Of a DNA stretch of 44,680 nucleotides, positions 32,431 to 41,992 are shown in pieces. The notes under the pieces are model-generated. The model saw only the letters and a program-made list of their open reading frames with translations, had not been told where the DNA came from and searched no databases. Source of the DNA: Lachnospiraceae bacterium (GTDB taxonomy: Bacteria > Bacillota > Clostridia > Lachnospirales > Lachnospiraceae); assembly GCA_017521195.1 (NCBI GenBank), contig JAFXGP010000085.1, positions 1-44,680 of the forward strand, read 5' to 3'. Position numbers and translations under genes: made by a program. How positions within the stretch are numbered: position 1 is the stretch's first letter; each line of letters begins with the position of its first letter.

Positions 32431-34293
32431 CTATAACTCCGCGTAAATTTTCTCTACTTTGTTTACTACGGTCTGAGCATCAATTCCCACTTCTTTTTTC
32501 AGAATATCCACATTTCCATGCTCTACATATTCATCCGGAATCGCAATGGTAAGTACTTCTGCCTTTAATTCTTTGTTATCTACAAAAGCTCTTACTTTTT
32601 CCCCATAGCCACCGCTGGCTACGTTTTCTTCCATAGTAACCAGTAATTTATGATTTTTACATAATTCTACGATATTTTCTTCATCTATCGGTTTTACAAA
32701 ACGGGCATTTACCAAGGTACAGGAATAACCTTTTTCCTTTAAACTGTCTCTTACCTGTTCCGCAGTCTGTACCATGCTTCCTACTGCCAACAAAGCAATA
32801 TCCTTTTCATGGTAAATCATTTCACTTTTTCCATATTCTATCGGTGTACGATATTCTTCTAACCCATCGTAAGCCTCTCCTCGAGGATAACGCACCGCAA
32901 TAGGACCATTGAATTTAACAGCAAACTTCATCATATCAGAAAGTTCCCATTTATTCTTTGGTGCCATAATCTGCATATTTGGAATAGAGGAAAGGAAACT
33001 CAAATCAAAGATTCCCTGATGAGTCTCTCCATCACTACCTACGAGTCCCGCCCTGTCAATGGCAAAAACCACAGGCATATTTTGAATACATACATCATGC
33101 AAAATCTGGTCATATGCTCTCTGCAAGAACGAAGAATATATCGCTACAATCGGACGCAATCCTCCTGCTGCAAGACCTGCCGCAAAAGTAACCGCATGCT
33201 GTTCTGCAATTCCTACATCAAAAAATCTGTCAGGATATACGTTTCTAAATCTCTTCAGCCCTGTTCCGTCCGGCATCGCTGCTGTAATGGCAACCACTTC
33301 CGGATTTCTTCTGGCCAACTTAATCATAACTGTAGAAAATACATCTGTATAATTTGCTTTTGGTTTTAATTTTTTAGGTATCCCGGTTTCAATATCAAAA
33401 GGTTCTGCGCCATGAAATCTTGCCGGATGTTTTTCTGCCGGCTCAAAGCCCTTTCCTTTTTTAGTTTTCACATGAATTAAAACTGCTGTTTTACAGCGTT
33501 TTGCCTCATTGATTACTGTCACCAAACCTTCAATGTCATGTCCGTCAACAGGACCCAGGTAGGTAATTCCCATATTTTCAAATAACATTCCCGGAACAAA
33601 TAACTGTTTCACACTGTTTTTTGCCCTGCGGATGGTATCTACAATTTCTTTACCATGCTTTTTCTTTAACAAAGAAGTATATATTCCATCCTTAGTATTA
33701 CGATAATTCTCCGCAGTACGGATACTGTTAAGATACTTTGACATGCCTCCTACATTTTCGGAAATAGACATATTATTATCATTTAAAATAATAATGAAGT
33801 TAGTATCCATTCTTGATGCATTATTCAATGCTTCATACGCCATACCACCAGTTAAAGAGCCGTCACCAATGACAGAAACGACACAGTTGTCCTCTCCTTT
33901 AATATCTCTGGCCTTCACAAATCCAAGTCCTGCTGAGATAGATGTGGAACTGTGACCGGTATCAAAACTGTCACATTCACTTTCACATCTCTTAGGGAAT
34001 CCACTCATTCCCCCATATTTACGTAAATTATCAAATCCGTCTTTTCTTCCGGTCAAAAGTTTATGTGTATAAGACTGATGTCCTACGTCCCACACAATCT
34101 TATCTTTAGGCAAATCCAATGCCAGATGAAGTGCCATGGTTAACTCTACCACACCCAGATTGGAACCTAAATGACCACCTGTTTTGCTAATAGAATGAAT
34201 CAAAAACTGTCTGATTTCCTCTGCAAGCTTGTCATAATCTTTGGGGTCTATTTTTTTTATATCATTTGGTTTCTTAATTGACTCAAGAAGCAT
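32431..34293 (-). CDS. dxs: 1-deoxy-D-xylulose-5-phosphate synthase
   Basis: First enzyme of the methylerythritol phosphate route to isoprenoids, joining pyruvate and glyceraldehyde 3-phosphate with thiamine diphosphate. At 620 residues it is complete. The Mg2+/ThDP motif GDGSLTGG is at 143-150, the transketolase pyrimidine domain carries DRAG (near 405) and the GIAEQHAV segment (near 355), and the C-terminal transketolase domain runs to the end. It lies between ispA and tlyA, so precursor supply and prenyl chain synthesis are co-transcribed. Confidence 0.97.
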   Translation of the reverse strand: MLLESIKKPNDIKKIDPKDYDKLAEEIRQFLIHSISKTGGHLGSNLGVVELTMALHLALDLPKDKIVWDVGHQSYTHKLLTGRKDGFDNLRKYGGMSGFPKRCESECDSFDTGHSSTSISAGLGFVKARDIKGEDNCVVSVIGDGSLTGGMAYEALNNASRMDTNFIIILNDNNMSISENVGGMSKYLNSIRTAENYRNTKDGIYTSLLKKKHGKEIVDTIRRAKNSVKQLFVPGMLFENMGITYLGPVDGHDIEGLVTVINEAKRCKTAVLIHVKTKKGKGFEPAEKHPARFHGAEPFDIETGIPKKLKPKANYTDVFSTVMIKLARRNPEVVAITAAMPDGTGLKRFRNVYPDRFFDVGIAEQHAVTFAAGLAAGGLRPIVAIYSSFLQRAYDQILHDVCIQNMPVVFAIDRAGLVGSDGETHQGIFDLSFLSSIPNMQIMAPKNKWELSDMMKFAVKFNGPIAVRYPRGEAYDGLEEYRTPIEYGKSEMIYHEKDIALLAVGSMVQTAEQVRDSLKEKGYSCTLVNARFVKPIDEENIVELCKNHKLLVTMEENVASGGYGEKVRAFVDNKELKAEVLTIAIPDEYVEHGNVDILKKEVGIDAQTVVNKVEKIYAEL

Positions 34294-34312
34294 ATCCTTG
34301 CCTCCTTACATT

Positions 34313-35209
34313 CTATTTTTCCCTGGTAATTAATTCTTCAATCAGTTGATTTAAAAACTCATTTTTATTCTCAAAAGAATCCAACAAGTCAATTGCTTCT
34401 TTTGAAAGTTTCTCTACATCTTCTTTAGATTTTTCCATTCCGTTTAAAGTTACATAGGTTACCTTATTATTCTTTTCATCACTTCCGGTCATTTTTCCTA
34501 ATACTTCTAAGGAACTGGTTATATCTAAAATATCATCTTGAATCTGGAATGCAATACCTACATTGTATGCAATTTTTTCCACCGCTGCTACCGCTTCTGC
34601 GGATGCTCCTGCAAGGATTGCACCAATCATCATGGAACTTTGAATTAAAGCAGCAGTCTTATTTTCGTGAATAAACAACAATAACTCATTAGTCACCTTG
34701 CTTTGATCCATATCTTCAGCCTGAATATCCGCAGTCTGACCGCCAATCATTCCATACACACCTGCTTTTTTTGCCAATACCTGCATTGCTTTTCCTATAG
34801 CAGGGTTTGCAGGCTCCATATCAAAGGCTTTTAATGCCGTTTCAAATGCATAATTTAAAAGACCGTCACCGGCTAAAATCGCCATTCCTTCACCATATAC
34901 TACATGGGTAGTCTTTCTGCCTCTTCTATACTCATCATTATCCATAGAAGGTAAATCATCATGGACTAAAGAATAGGTATGTATCATTTCAATGGCTGCC
35001 ATAAATGGCTCTACAATTTTACTGTTTCCGCCAAACAAACGATAAGTTTCTTCCATCAGCATTGGGCGGAGTCTTTTTCCGCCTGCAAGGACACTATAAT
35101 TCATTGCCTCTAATACTGTTTTCTGGTATCCTGTTTCTTCCGGTAAATATTTCTGAATAACGGCTTCAACTTCAGCCACTCTTTCCTTCAATTTAATCTC
35201 CCAACTCAT
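34313..35209 (-). CDS. ispA: Polyprenyl (farnesyl) diphosphate synthase
   Basis: Short-chain trans-prenyl transferase, 298 residues. The first Asp-rich motif HDDLPSMDNDE (83-93) has the two-residue insertion typical of bacterial farnesyl-type synthases; the second, QDDILD, lies near residue 222. GGKRLRP (43-49) binds isopentenyl diphosphate. The length of product is most likely C15, inferred from this motif pattern. The start overlaps the last 17 bases of xseB, suggesting coupled translation. Confidence 0.93.
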   Translation of the reverse strand: MSWEIKLKERVAEVEAVIQKYLPEETGYQKTVLEAMNYSVLAGGKRLRPMLMEETYRLFGGNSKIVEPFMAAIEMIHTYSLVHDDLPSMDNDEYRRGRKTTHVVYGEGMAILAGDGLLNYAFETALKAFDMEPANPAIGKAMQVLAKKAGVYGMIGGQTADIQAEDMDQSKVTNELLLFIHENKTAALIQSSMMIGAILAGASAEAVAAVEKIAYNVGIAFQIQDDILDITSSLEVLGKMTGSDEKNNKVTYVTLNGMEKSKEDVEKLSKEAIDLLDSFENKNEFLNQLIEELITREK

Positions 35210-35417
35210 CCAGTTTTCCCTCCTGATTCAGCATAAGTACTTTTTTCTCTACCTGTTCTATCGTTTCACTGCAAAGTTTCACAAAATCCATTCCTTCTTT
35301 GTATAATTCAAAAGATTCTTCCAAAGAAACTTCTTCTGACTGCAATTTTGTAATTGTCTCTTCTAATTTTCCTAAAGCTTCTTCCAAAGAAAGCTTTTCT
35401 TCCTGTTTTTTTGCCAT
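35193..35417 (-). CDS. xseB: Exodeoxyribonuclease VII small subunit
   Basis: A 74-residue helical protein forming XseA-XseB exonuclease VII, which degrades single-stranded DNA. The conserved LEEALGKLEETITKLQSEEV-type heptad pattern (from about residue 10) followed by SLEESFELYKEG is the family signature. The chosen ATG at 35417 has GGAGG 6 bases upstream; an in-frame ATG four codons earlier overlaps that ribosome site. It overlaps the start of ispA by 17 bases and follows xseA by 26 bases. Confidence 0.94.
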   Translation of the reverse strand: MAKKQEEKLSLEEALGKLEETITKLQSEEVSLEESFELYKEGMDFVKLCSETIEQVEKKVLMLNQEGKLDELGD

Positions 35418-35443
35418 CTCTGCCTCCATGCCATACCGGATGT

Positions 35444-36649
35444 CTAATACTGAAGGGGTATTGTACTATCAACTTTAGTCACAATTTTTCCATCAGTCAT
35501 ATATATTTCCAACATATCCTCCGGAATCACCTGAGAAATACTCCTTACATTCTTTCCTTCACTTCCGACAACGTAAGAATACCCCTGTTGCAATTTTTGT
35601 AATGGTGACAATCCGGACAATCGTTCTATCTGAATCTGTAATTGATATTTTTTTCTATCTAAAATCTTCCAAAAAGCCTCTTCCAAAAGTTCTTCGCTTC
35701 GAATACACTGATACTTCTTTTCCCGAACTTTTGCCATGGGACTTAAGCTGTTCAAAAGCTGTTTCTTCTGCTCCGTCTGCATCTTAAACATTCGAAGACG
35801 CCTGTCCATAAGCATTGTTAACTGCTCCTTTGTTCCTGCCAGCTGTTCCATTAAAGCATTTACATCATAGACCGCCAATTCAGCGGCTGCCGAAGGGGTT
35901 GGTGCTCTCAAATCAGACACATAATCAATAATTGTAGTATCCGTTTCATGTCCTACAGCTGAAATAATGGGGACACTGCAATCAAAGACTGCCTGTGCTA
36001 CCATTTCTGTATTAAATGCCCATAAATCCTCCAGCGATCCCCCTCCACGGCCTACAATCATAACATCCACACCCATCTGTTCTAATGCACGTATTCCCTG
36101 AACAATACTGGGAGCTGCTGCATCCCCTTGTACAATAGCAGGATACAGAATAATTTGAACATATGGATTTCTTCGTCTTGTGATATTAATAATATCTCGG
36201 ATAGCTGCCCCTGTAGATGCGGTTACCACACCCAAGGTGCGTATATACCTCGGAATCGTTTGTTTATATTCTTTGGCAAAAAGCCCTCTTTCCAACAATT
36301 CTTGTTTCAAACGTTCGAATTGTTCAAACAGGGCTCCGGCTCCATCTTTCTTTATTTTTCTGGCATATAATTGATATTTCCCGTCTCTTTCATAAATATC
36401 AATACTGCCTTCCACAATTACCTGCTGACCCTCCGTTAATGTAAAATCCATGTTTTTACGGTTGCCCGCAAACATAACACAACTGAGAGTTCCTTTTTTA
36501 TCTTTTAACGTAAAATAAATATGTCCAGACGAATGATATTTGCAGTTACTGACTTCTCCTTGAACGTTCACTTTCTGCAACAAATAATCCTGCATGAACA
36601 TATTTTTTATATACGTATTCACTTGTGCAACGGTATAAACATTCTGCAT
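35444..36649 (-). CDS. xseA: Exodeoxyribonuclease VII large subunit
   Basis: Catalytic subunit of exonuclease VII, 401 residues. The N-terminal OB-fold (about 1-100, with NVQGEVSNCKYHSSGHIYFTLKD spread over residues 22-44) binds single-stranded DNA. The nuclease domain (about 120-310) carries the conserved GRGGGSLEDLW (about 182-192), SAVGHETDTTIIDYVSDLRAPTPSAAAEL region (about 214-242), then a coiled-coil to the C-terminus where XseB binds. A GTG two codons upstream is in frame, but AGGAG lies directly next to it and only the ATG at 36649 has proper spacing. Confidence 0.96.
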   Translation of the reverse strand: MQNVYTVAQVNTYIKNMFMQDYLLQKVNVQGEVSNCKYHSSGHIYFTLKDKKGTLSCVMFAGNRKNMDFTLTEGQQVIVEGSIDIYERDGKYQLYARKIKKDGAGALFEQFERLKQELLERGLFAKEYKQTIPRYIRTLGVVTASTGAAIRDIINITRRRNPYVQIILYPAIVQGDAAAPSIVQGIRALEQMGVDVMIVGRGGGSLEDLWAFNTEMVAQAVFDCSVPIISAVGHETDTTIIDYVSDLRAPTPSAAAELAVYDVNALMEQLAGTKEQLTMLMDRRLRMFKMQTEQKKQLLNSLSPMAKVREKKYQCIRSEELLEEAFWKILDRKKYQLQIQIERLSGLSPLQKLQQGYSYVVGSEGKNVRSISQVIPEDMLEIYMTDGKIVTKVDSTIPLQY

Positions 36650-36672
36650 GATCACTCCTGCACTATTTCCGG

Positions 36673-37083
36673 CTATTCTGCTTTTTCTACAAATTTGGCC
36701 AATACACCATTGATAAATCCCGCAGACTCATCCTGTCCAAACTTTTTAGCCAATTCTACAGCTTCATTGATAGCAACTCCTTCCGGAATTGTATCATCGA
36801 ACTTCATCTCATATACTGCAAGACGAATAATGGTTAAATCTACTTTACCCATTCTGTCTGTAGACCATCCTTTGGCCTTCTCATTAATCATACTGTCAAT
36901 TTCTTCTAACTTTTCATGGATTGCAGTATATTTTCCAACAATGTATTCCGCATCCTGTTCTTCAATCTCGATATCTTCATGTTCCAGGAAAAGACGGCAC
37001 TGTTCCTCCATCTCCTCTTTTAAATTAAATTCCACACGGAACAACAATTTAAAAACCTGTTCTCTCAAACTTCTTCTGTTCAT
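36673..37083 (-). CDS. nusB: Transcription antitermination factor NusB
   Basis: An all-helical protein of 136 residues that binds boxA RNA with ribosomal protein S10 during rRNA transcription. The C-terminal signature RLAVYEMKFDDTIPEGVAINEAVELAKKFG (spread over about 89-118) with DESAGFINGVLAKF is clear. The ATG at 37083 follows GGAG by 9 bases; an upstream in-frame TTG was rejected because it would place the ribosome site inside the gene. It is 15 bases from the Asp23 gene. Confidence 0.96.
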   Translation of the reverse strand: MNRRSLREQVFKLLFRVEFNLKEEMEEQCRLFLEHEDIEIEEQDAEYIVGKYTAIHEKLEEIDSMINEKAKGWSTDRMGKVDLTIIRLAVYEMKFDDTIPEGVAINEAVELAKKFGQDESAGFINGVLAKFVEKAE

Positions 37084-37098
37084 TCTATATGACTCCAA

Positions 37099-37482
37099 TT
37101 ATTTTTTTTGCATATCCACACTGGCAATACGAATATCAACATCTGTTACAGTAAGGCCTGTCATATTTTCTACAGCATTTTTTACTTTATCCTGAACCTT
37201 ACTGCATGTTCCGGGAATATTATATCCATATTCCATCATAATTGCCAAAGCAATTTTTACACATTTTCCGTTAATAGAAATCTTCACACCTTTGGAAAGA
37301 TTCTTTCTGCCAACTTTGCTCATAATTTCATTCGTAATATTTCCGGCCATTGCTGCCACACCTTTTACTTCCGTTGCAGCAAGTCCTGCAATTACTGCCA
37401 CCACATCATCAGCAATCTGTACAGTTCCTTTGTTATCGTCATCCTGTAATACATACGTATTTCTATTATAATCTTTTTCCAT
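37099..37482 (-). CDS. Asp23/Gls24 family protein
   Basis: A 127-residue alkaline-shock/general-stress-type envelope protein. The Asp23 domain spans about 14-125, with GTVQIADDVVAVIAGLAATEVKGVAAMAG (from about residue 19, showing the IADDVVAxIAxxA core) and a C-terminal VNVxVxGI-like strand pattern ending TVTDVDIRIASV. Members are often made in high amount near the membrane. The gene is first before nusB-xseAB-ispA-dxs and may share that transcript. AAGGAGGT precedes its ATG. This is a standard neighbour of nusB in clostridia. Confidence 0.92.
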   Translation of the reverse strand: MEKDYNRNTYVLQDDDNKGTVQIADDVVAVIAGLAATEVKGVAAMAGNITNEIMSKVGRKNLSKGVKISINGKCVKIALAIMMEYGYNIPGTCSKVQDKVKNAVENMTGLTVTDVDIRIASVDMQKK

Positions 37483-37519
37483 AAATAACCTCCTTGTTTT
37501 CTCGGTTACAGTTTCTACT

Positions 37520-37525
37520 ATTATA
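37520..37525 (-). promoter_or_regulatory. -10 box of the Asp23-nusB operon
   Basis: A consensus TATAAT on the minus strand 38 bases upstream of the Asp23 start. The -35 at 17-18 bases (TAGGCA) is weak. It likely drives the run of genes down to recN. Confidence 0.55.
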
Positions 37526-37579
37526 CCATTGTATAATTTTTTTGCCTAGTATTTTATTTTTGCCCAACCTCAATGAATG

Positions 37580-38839
37580 TTATAACCAGAATGTAATACT
37601 ACGTTGTTTGGGCAAATCCGTATACATAATACTGTTATTCTCACCCTTTATATATCTGAATATTTTCTGTTCTCCCAATAACTCATTCCACATCTGTTGA
37701 TAAACAGTATCATTACTGCATCTGATAGTCACTGTTTCCCTATTTTCTGCATAATATCGCTCCACCAAACCCGCCAACTGTTCATAATCAGCCTCTAAAA
37801 AGTAAGCACCTTCTCTCACGTAATAATTCGCGTCAAGACTATCACATAACGGCATAGGTACTATTTCCGACAAACTGTGGGTTCTGCTTAACTCCTCCGT
37901 AGAAACACATAAATAGTCATAACTTATGGAAGGTGTATTGGAAATTAGCTGCGGTTCATCATTATTCTGAATCCGATAAGAGGCATCTCCCCAAGTTGCA
38001 TCCACGTAATAATATTCATTCTCTATCTTTACCATATTCCAGGCATGTCCGTCCCCATTTTCTACAGTTCCCAAAACAAGAGTTGTTGGTATATTTAACT
38101 TATTTAACAAATACTGAACTGCCTTAGCATAACCTTGACATACAGAAGCATGATTCAAAAAGACAGAGCATATATTCTGATTATCTACAGCTGCCATATC
38201 ATATTCAGTCGTATGAATCATGGTTTCGTATACATATTTTACTTTTTCATAATCAGTACATTCCAAATCTAAATTTGTAAGAAATACTTTCACAGCCTCT
38301 TCTATCTGCAATTCCCTATGTTCTTTTTCTTCCTGATTATATATATAGGTTCCTTTAAAAACAATTTTCCTAACCTCATCACCCAAAGCATACTTTACAA
38401 AAGAATATCCACTAACATAGAATATTTCCGGATGATCCATCATTACACATTGAAATACCTTGTCAATTTCATCCGTATCCGTAGTAGATACTTCCATCTC
38501 TTCAACATAATTCTCCAGAGCATATAATATTTCTACATATAAGTTCTGCTGTGTAATCTCTAACTTAGAAAAATAAAATAACTCCTGCTGTTTACGCAGC
38601 ATGTCCGATTTTTCTTCGTCTGTAAATTCTCTTTTTTCTCCCTTCAATGATTCCTGACTTTCTTTCTCTGAATCCGTATCCCGGGTATCAGAATATAGCT
38701 GTGTATCTTCTTCATAAGGAAGAGAACTTTCTGTTACAAAATTGTATTTTTCTGTAATTGTATTCCTGGTTGTTTCCCCCGGCATACTGCACCCATTTAT
38801 CACCAAAGAACACAACAATATGCAACCTATTTTTTTCAT
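37580..38839 (-). CDS. Transglutaminase-like domain lipoprotein
   Basis: A 419-residue exported protein. A signal with lipobox VINGC places the lipidated Cys at 17. A charged region (about 20-95) is followed by a transglutaminase-core domain with the catalytic triad readable as Cys in SVCQGYAKA (near 229), His in GHAWNMV (near 264) and Asp in YVDATWGD (near 281). In bacteria such domains act as cysteine proteases or as peptide cyclotransferases of the cell envelope; specificity is unknown. It lies between prfC and the Asp23 gene on the same strand, an insertion relative to the usual spoIIIAH-Asp23-nusB order. Its expression may be linked with either operon. Confidence 0.85.
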   Translation of the reverse strand: MKKIGCILLCSLVINGCSMPGETTRNTITEKYNFVTESSLPYEEDTQLYSDTRDTDSEKESQESLKGEKREFTDEEKSDMLRKQQELFYFSKLEITQQNLYVEILYALENYVEEMEVSTTDTDEIDKVFQCVMMDHPEIFYVSGYSFVKYALGDEVRKIVFKGTYIYNQEEKEHRELQIEEAVKVFLTNLDLECTDYEKVKYVYETMIHTTEYDMAAVDNQNICSVFLNHASVCQGYAKAVQYLLNKLNIPTTLVLGTVENGDGHAWNMVKIENEYYYVDATWGDASYRIQNNDEPQLISNTPSISYDYLCVSTEELSRTHSLSEIVPMPLCDSLDANYYVREGAYFLEADYEQLAGLVERYYAENRETVTIRCSNDTVYQQMWNELLGEQKIFRYIKGENNSIMYTDLPKQRSITFWL

Positions 38840-38881
38840 GATGCTACCTTTTTTACCGATTGCTTCGGTCTTAGATGCAAC

Positions 38882-40480
38882 TTAATTATTTTTTCCGAAT
38901 TCAGATAACTGTAATCCCGGATTACGGTCCAAAGTCATTCCCACACTCCATGGATTTACAAATAATAATAAAGGATTTCCCTTCATATCTTTTACTTTCT
39001 TCATATCTGAAGTTCCTGTTAACCTGTCCACATTAACTTCTTCTTTATTTTCAATCCAACGGATATGTTCATATGGAAGTCTTTCTAAACGGATTTCTAC
39101 ATTGTATTCATTTTCCAAGCGATACTTTAATACATCAAACTGAAGTACCCCTACAACGCCTACAATAATTTCTTCCAAACCGGTATTAAATTCCTGGAAA
39201 ATCTGAATTGCACCTTCCTGGGCAATCTGAGTAATACCTTTTACAAATTGTTTTCTTTTCATAGTATCCATCTGACGTACTCTGGCAAAATGTTCAGGAG
39301 CAAACGTCGGAATACCTTCATATCTAAACTGGGCTTTTGGCATACTAATGGTATCCCCTATGGAGAAAATACCCGGATCAAACACCCCAATAATGTCCCC
39401 TGCATAAGCCTCGTCTAAAATCTTTCTTTCGCTGGCCATAATCTGCTGTGGCTGGGAAAGTCGCATTACTTTATTTCCCTGAACATGTTTTACTTCCATA
39501 TTTGCATCAAATTTGCCGGAACAAATTCTCATAAAAGCAATTCTGTCTCGATGTGCTTTATTCATATTTGCCTGAATTTTAAATACAAATGCAGAAAAAT
39601 CCTCTTCTACAGGATCAATGAAACCTTTATCTGACTTACGTGGTAATGGAGTGGTTGTCATTTTCAAAAAGTGCTGTAAGAAAATTTCCACACCAAAGTT
39701 TGTCAAAGCAGAACCAAAAAATACCGGTGTTAAATCTCCACTCTGTACCGCTTCCAAATCAAATTCAGCGCTGGCTCCATCCAACAATTCAATTTCATCC
39801 ATTAAAATACCTTTGTTCTCAGCACCAATATGAGCCAAAAGTGCCTCTTCATCTGCGATTGGAATAATCGATGTTTCTCCTTCTTTTGTACCTTTCTCAG
39901 TATCAGAATATGTTACTACCGTCTGAGTTTCTCTATCATAAACCCCTTTAAAATTCTTTCCGCAGCCGATTGGCCAGTTTACAGGACATGTTGCAATTCC
40001 CAATTCCTTTTCAATTTCGTCTAAAAGTTCGAATGTATCATTAGCTTCACGGTCCATTTTATTGATAAAAGTAAAAATAGGAATCTTTCTCATAACACAA
40101 ACCTTGAACAATTTTCTTGTCTGTGCTTCTACACCTTTGGATGCATCAATTACCATTACAGCCGAATCGGCAGCCATCAAAGTTCTATAGGTATCTTCTG
40201 AGAAGTCCTGGTGTCCCGGAGTGTCCAGAATATTAATACAATAATTATCATAATTAAACTGCAGTACGGAAGAAGTAACGGAAATACCTCTTTCCTTTTC
40301 AATTTCCATCCAGTCGGAAACCGCATGTCTTGCAGTTGCTTTCCCTTTTACGCTTCCCGCCAGGTTGATGGCACCTCCGTATAACAGGAATTTTTCTGTT
40401 AAAGTTGTTTTTCCTGCGTCAGGATGTGAAATAATCGCAAAAGTACGTCTTTTATTTATCTCGTTTGCATAGTTAGCCAT
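38882..40480 (-). CDS. prfC: Peptide chain release factor 3
   Basis: GTPase that recycles RF1/RF2 after termination. In 532 residues it has G1 HPDAGKTT (19-26), the DTPGHQDFSEDTYR G3 region (about 85-98), the NKMDREANDT G4 region (about 139-148), and the domain II/III order of RF3 rather than EF-G or tetracycline-resistance TetM. The full G domain motifs match PrfC. AGTGGAGG precedes ATG. It sits between spoIIIAH and the transglutaminase gene, and its upstream region has a TATACT box but no clear -35. Confidence 0.95.
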   Translation of the reverse strand: MANYANEINKRRTFAIISHPDAGKTTLTEKFLLYGGAINLAGSVKGKATARHAVSDWMEIEKERGISVTSSVLQFNYDNYCINILDTPGHQDFSEDTYRTLMAADSAVMVIDASKGVEAQTRKLFKVCVMRKIPIFTFINKMDREANDTFELLDEIEKELGIATCPVNWPIGCGKNFKGVYDRETQTVVTYSDTEKGTKEGETSIIPIADEEALLAHIGAENKGILMDEIELLDGASAEFDLEAVQSGDLTPVFFGSALTNFGVEIFLQHFLKMTTTPLPRKSDKGFIDPVEEDFSAFVFKIQANMNKAHRDRIAFMRICSGKFDANMEVKHVQGNKVMRLSQPQQIMASERKILDEAYAGDIIGVFDPGIFSIGDTISMPKAQFRYEGIPTFAPEHFARVRQMDTMKRKQFVKGITQIAQEGAIQIFQEFNTGLEEIIVGVVGVLQFDVLKYRLENEYNVEIRLERLPYEHIRWIENKEEVNVDRLTGTSDMKKVKDMKGNPLLLFVNPWSVGMTLDRNPGLQLSEFGKNN

Positions 40481-40601
40481 TTTTATTCCTCCACTAGGTA
40501 TATTATTTCCATTTTTTTACCATAAAATACTAAAATTTTTTTGCAATAATCTGTATCACACAGTTCTCAATAGTATACCATACTTTCCCTCAAAAACAAA
40601 A

Positions 40602-41294
40602 CTATTTCTGGCCAACTCTGCTAATAATTATATTTTCTTCTTTAATTTGAGTTTTGCGGGTTACAATATCCATAATCTGTGCCAACTGTGCATCATTTAA
40701 AGTCTCTGCATATACAACCACATCAACACTGTTGTCTCCAATACTTACAACCGTTTCCGTAAATCCTTTTGTTGAAAGTAAAATCTCCGCCTCCATTTCC
40801 TTCTCATTTCTGTCAGTCATAGCCACCATACTCTCTACAGCTTCCTCTTTTTGAGCCGAATCTAAAATCTCATTGTTCACAATTTCCTGTAACATTTCTT
40901 TGTTTCGCGCTCGCGTCTGCTCCTTCAGCAATCTGGCTGCTGACAGCGTAGATACTGCCTGTGTACTGGTAAAAACTGCCTCCCCGGGAGTTCCTTCGAT
41001 TACATCTTCTCTACTCTCTTCTCCACTGCCACTCATATCTACCATAATCTCAGAATATTCCATATCTTCATCCAGATAATTCTCAACAAGTCCGGCTTCA
41101 TCTTCTAAATCTCCAATATCAGAATATATATCTTCTTCCGACAAATCCAGAAGCGCAGTCATTTCCTCTTCTGTCATAAGTTCATCTGTTACTACCAGCG
41201 ATTCTTCACCGATTTTGTTACCTGCAAAATTCAAATACCCTGCAATAGCAATCATTACTGCCAGTGCAGTAATCATAATTTGATTTTTTTTCAA
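40602..41294 (-). CDS. spoIIIAH: Stage III sporulation protein AH
   Basis: Mother-cell part of the SpoIIIAH-SpoIIQ channel joining mother cell and forespore. From a TTG start at 41294 it is 230 residues, with one N-terminal membrane segment (about 7-26), an acidic linker (about 35-110) and a C-terminal YscJ/FliF-like ring domain that ends with TRKTQIKEENIIISRVG. The TTG has AGGAG 8 bases upstream; an in-frame ATG eight codons earlier overlaps spoIIIAG and has no ribosome site. It is the last gene of the spoIIIA operon, driven by sigma-E in other spore formers. Confidence 0.92.
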   Translation of the reverse strand: MKKNQIMITALAVMIAIAGYLNFAGNKIGEESLVVTDELMTEEEMTALLDLSEEDIYSDIGDLEDEAGLVENYLDEDMEYSEIMVDMSGSGEESREDVIEGTPGEAVFTSTQAVSTLSAARLLKEQTRARNKEMLQEIVNNEILDSAQKEEAVESMVAMTDRNEKEMEAEILLSTKGFTETVVSIGDNSVDVVVYAETLNDAQLAQIMDIVTRKTQIKEENIIISRVGQK

Positions 41295-41305
41295 CTTCTC
41301 GTCTC

Positions 41306-41992
41306 CTATTCTTCCCATTTCATCTTTACTACTTTAATTTTATGAGCTTCTATCCCAAATAATGCCTGAATCACATCACTAATATTTTTTTGGACATCAG
41401 CATCTCCTCCGCCCTCAGCTACTACACTGACTCCCTCAACTCTGGCACTATTTTCCTTAATTACATAAGGAACTTTATCACCGTTTGAATTAGTACTGTA
41501 TACTGTCTCTTCCTGACTATACATTTCATTGGTACTGCGGTTCCCTCCCGTAGAATCATTTTCAACAATACTATTTCTTTCCAGAGGAATATCCTTTTCT
41601 ACAATCTTTTCCCCACTGGAAGATAATGTAATCATAACTTTAACACTTCCTACACCTTGCACCGCTGACAATATCTCTTCCAGCCGTTCCTCTAAATTGC
41701 TTATAATATATTCTTCCCGAAAAATTCCCGAATCTGTTGCAATTCCATCATTCAAAAAAATTTCTTCATCAAGCGTACTTTCTACTGTATCCTTATTATT
41801 TTGATATATATTACTCTTGCCTTTGTCCCATAATTTGTACTCAGAAGATACTTTTTCTTTTTCACTTTCTATCGGCCACGCAATAACCAGCATAAGAATT
41901 CCTGTTAAAACAATGATAATCAGATTATCTTTTCTTAACAAAAAATCTTTTATCTTTTCCACACTTTCAGGGTATGATGATTTTTTCCACAT
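41306..41992 (-). CDS. spoIIIAG: Stage III sporulation protein AG
   Basis: Ring-forming protein of the feeding channel, 228 residues from the ATG at 41992. One membrane segment (about 24-42) is followed by a variable linker with Asp/Ser/Thr-rich parts (about 45-120) and a ring-building domain that includes LEEILSAVQGVGSVKVMITLSSSGEKI (spread over about 99-125) and the C-terminal DVQKNISDVIQALFGIEAHKIKVVKM (from about residue 200). A GGAG only 3 bases from ATG is close, but the upstream candidate is far inside spoIIIAF. Overlaps spoIIIAF by 26 bases. Confidence 0.92.
   Translation of the reverse strand: MWKKSSYPESVEKIKDFLLRKDNLIIIVLTGILMLVIAWPIESEKEKVSSEYKLWDKGKSNIYQNNKDTVESTLDEEIFLNDGIATDSGIFREEYIISNLEERLEEILSAVQGVGSVKVMITLSSSGEKIVEKDIPLERNSIVENDSTGGNRSTNEMYSQEETVYSTNSNGDKVPYVIKENSARVEGVSVVAEGGGDADVQKNISDVIQALFGIEAHKIKVVKMKWEE

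Noticed and set aside
36521-37195. 224-residue plus-strand open frame
   Set aside because: It runs across xseA, nusB and the Asp23 gene in antisense and is rich in Ser, Phe and Ile as expected of a shadow frame.
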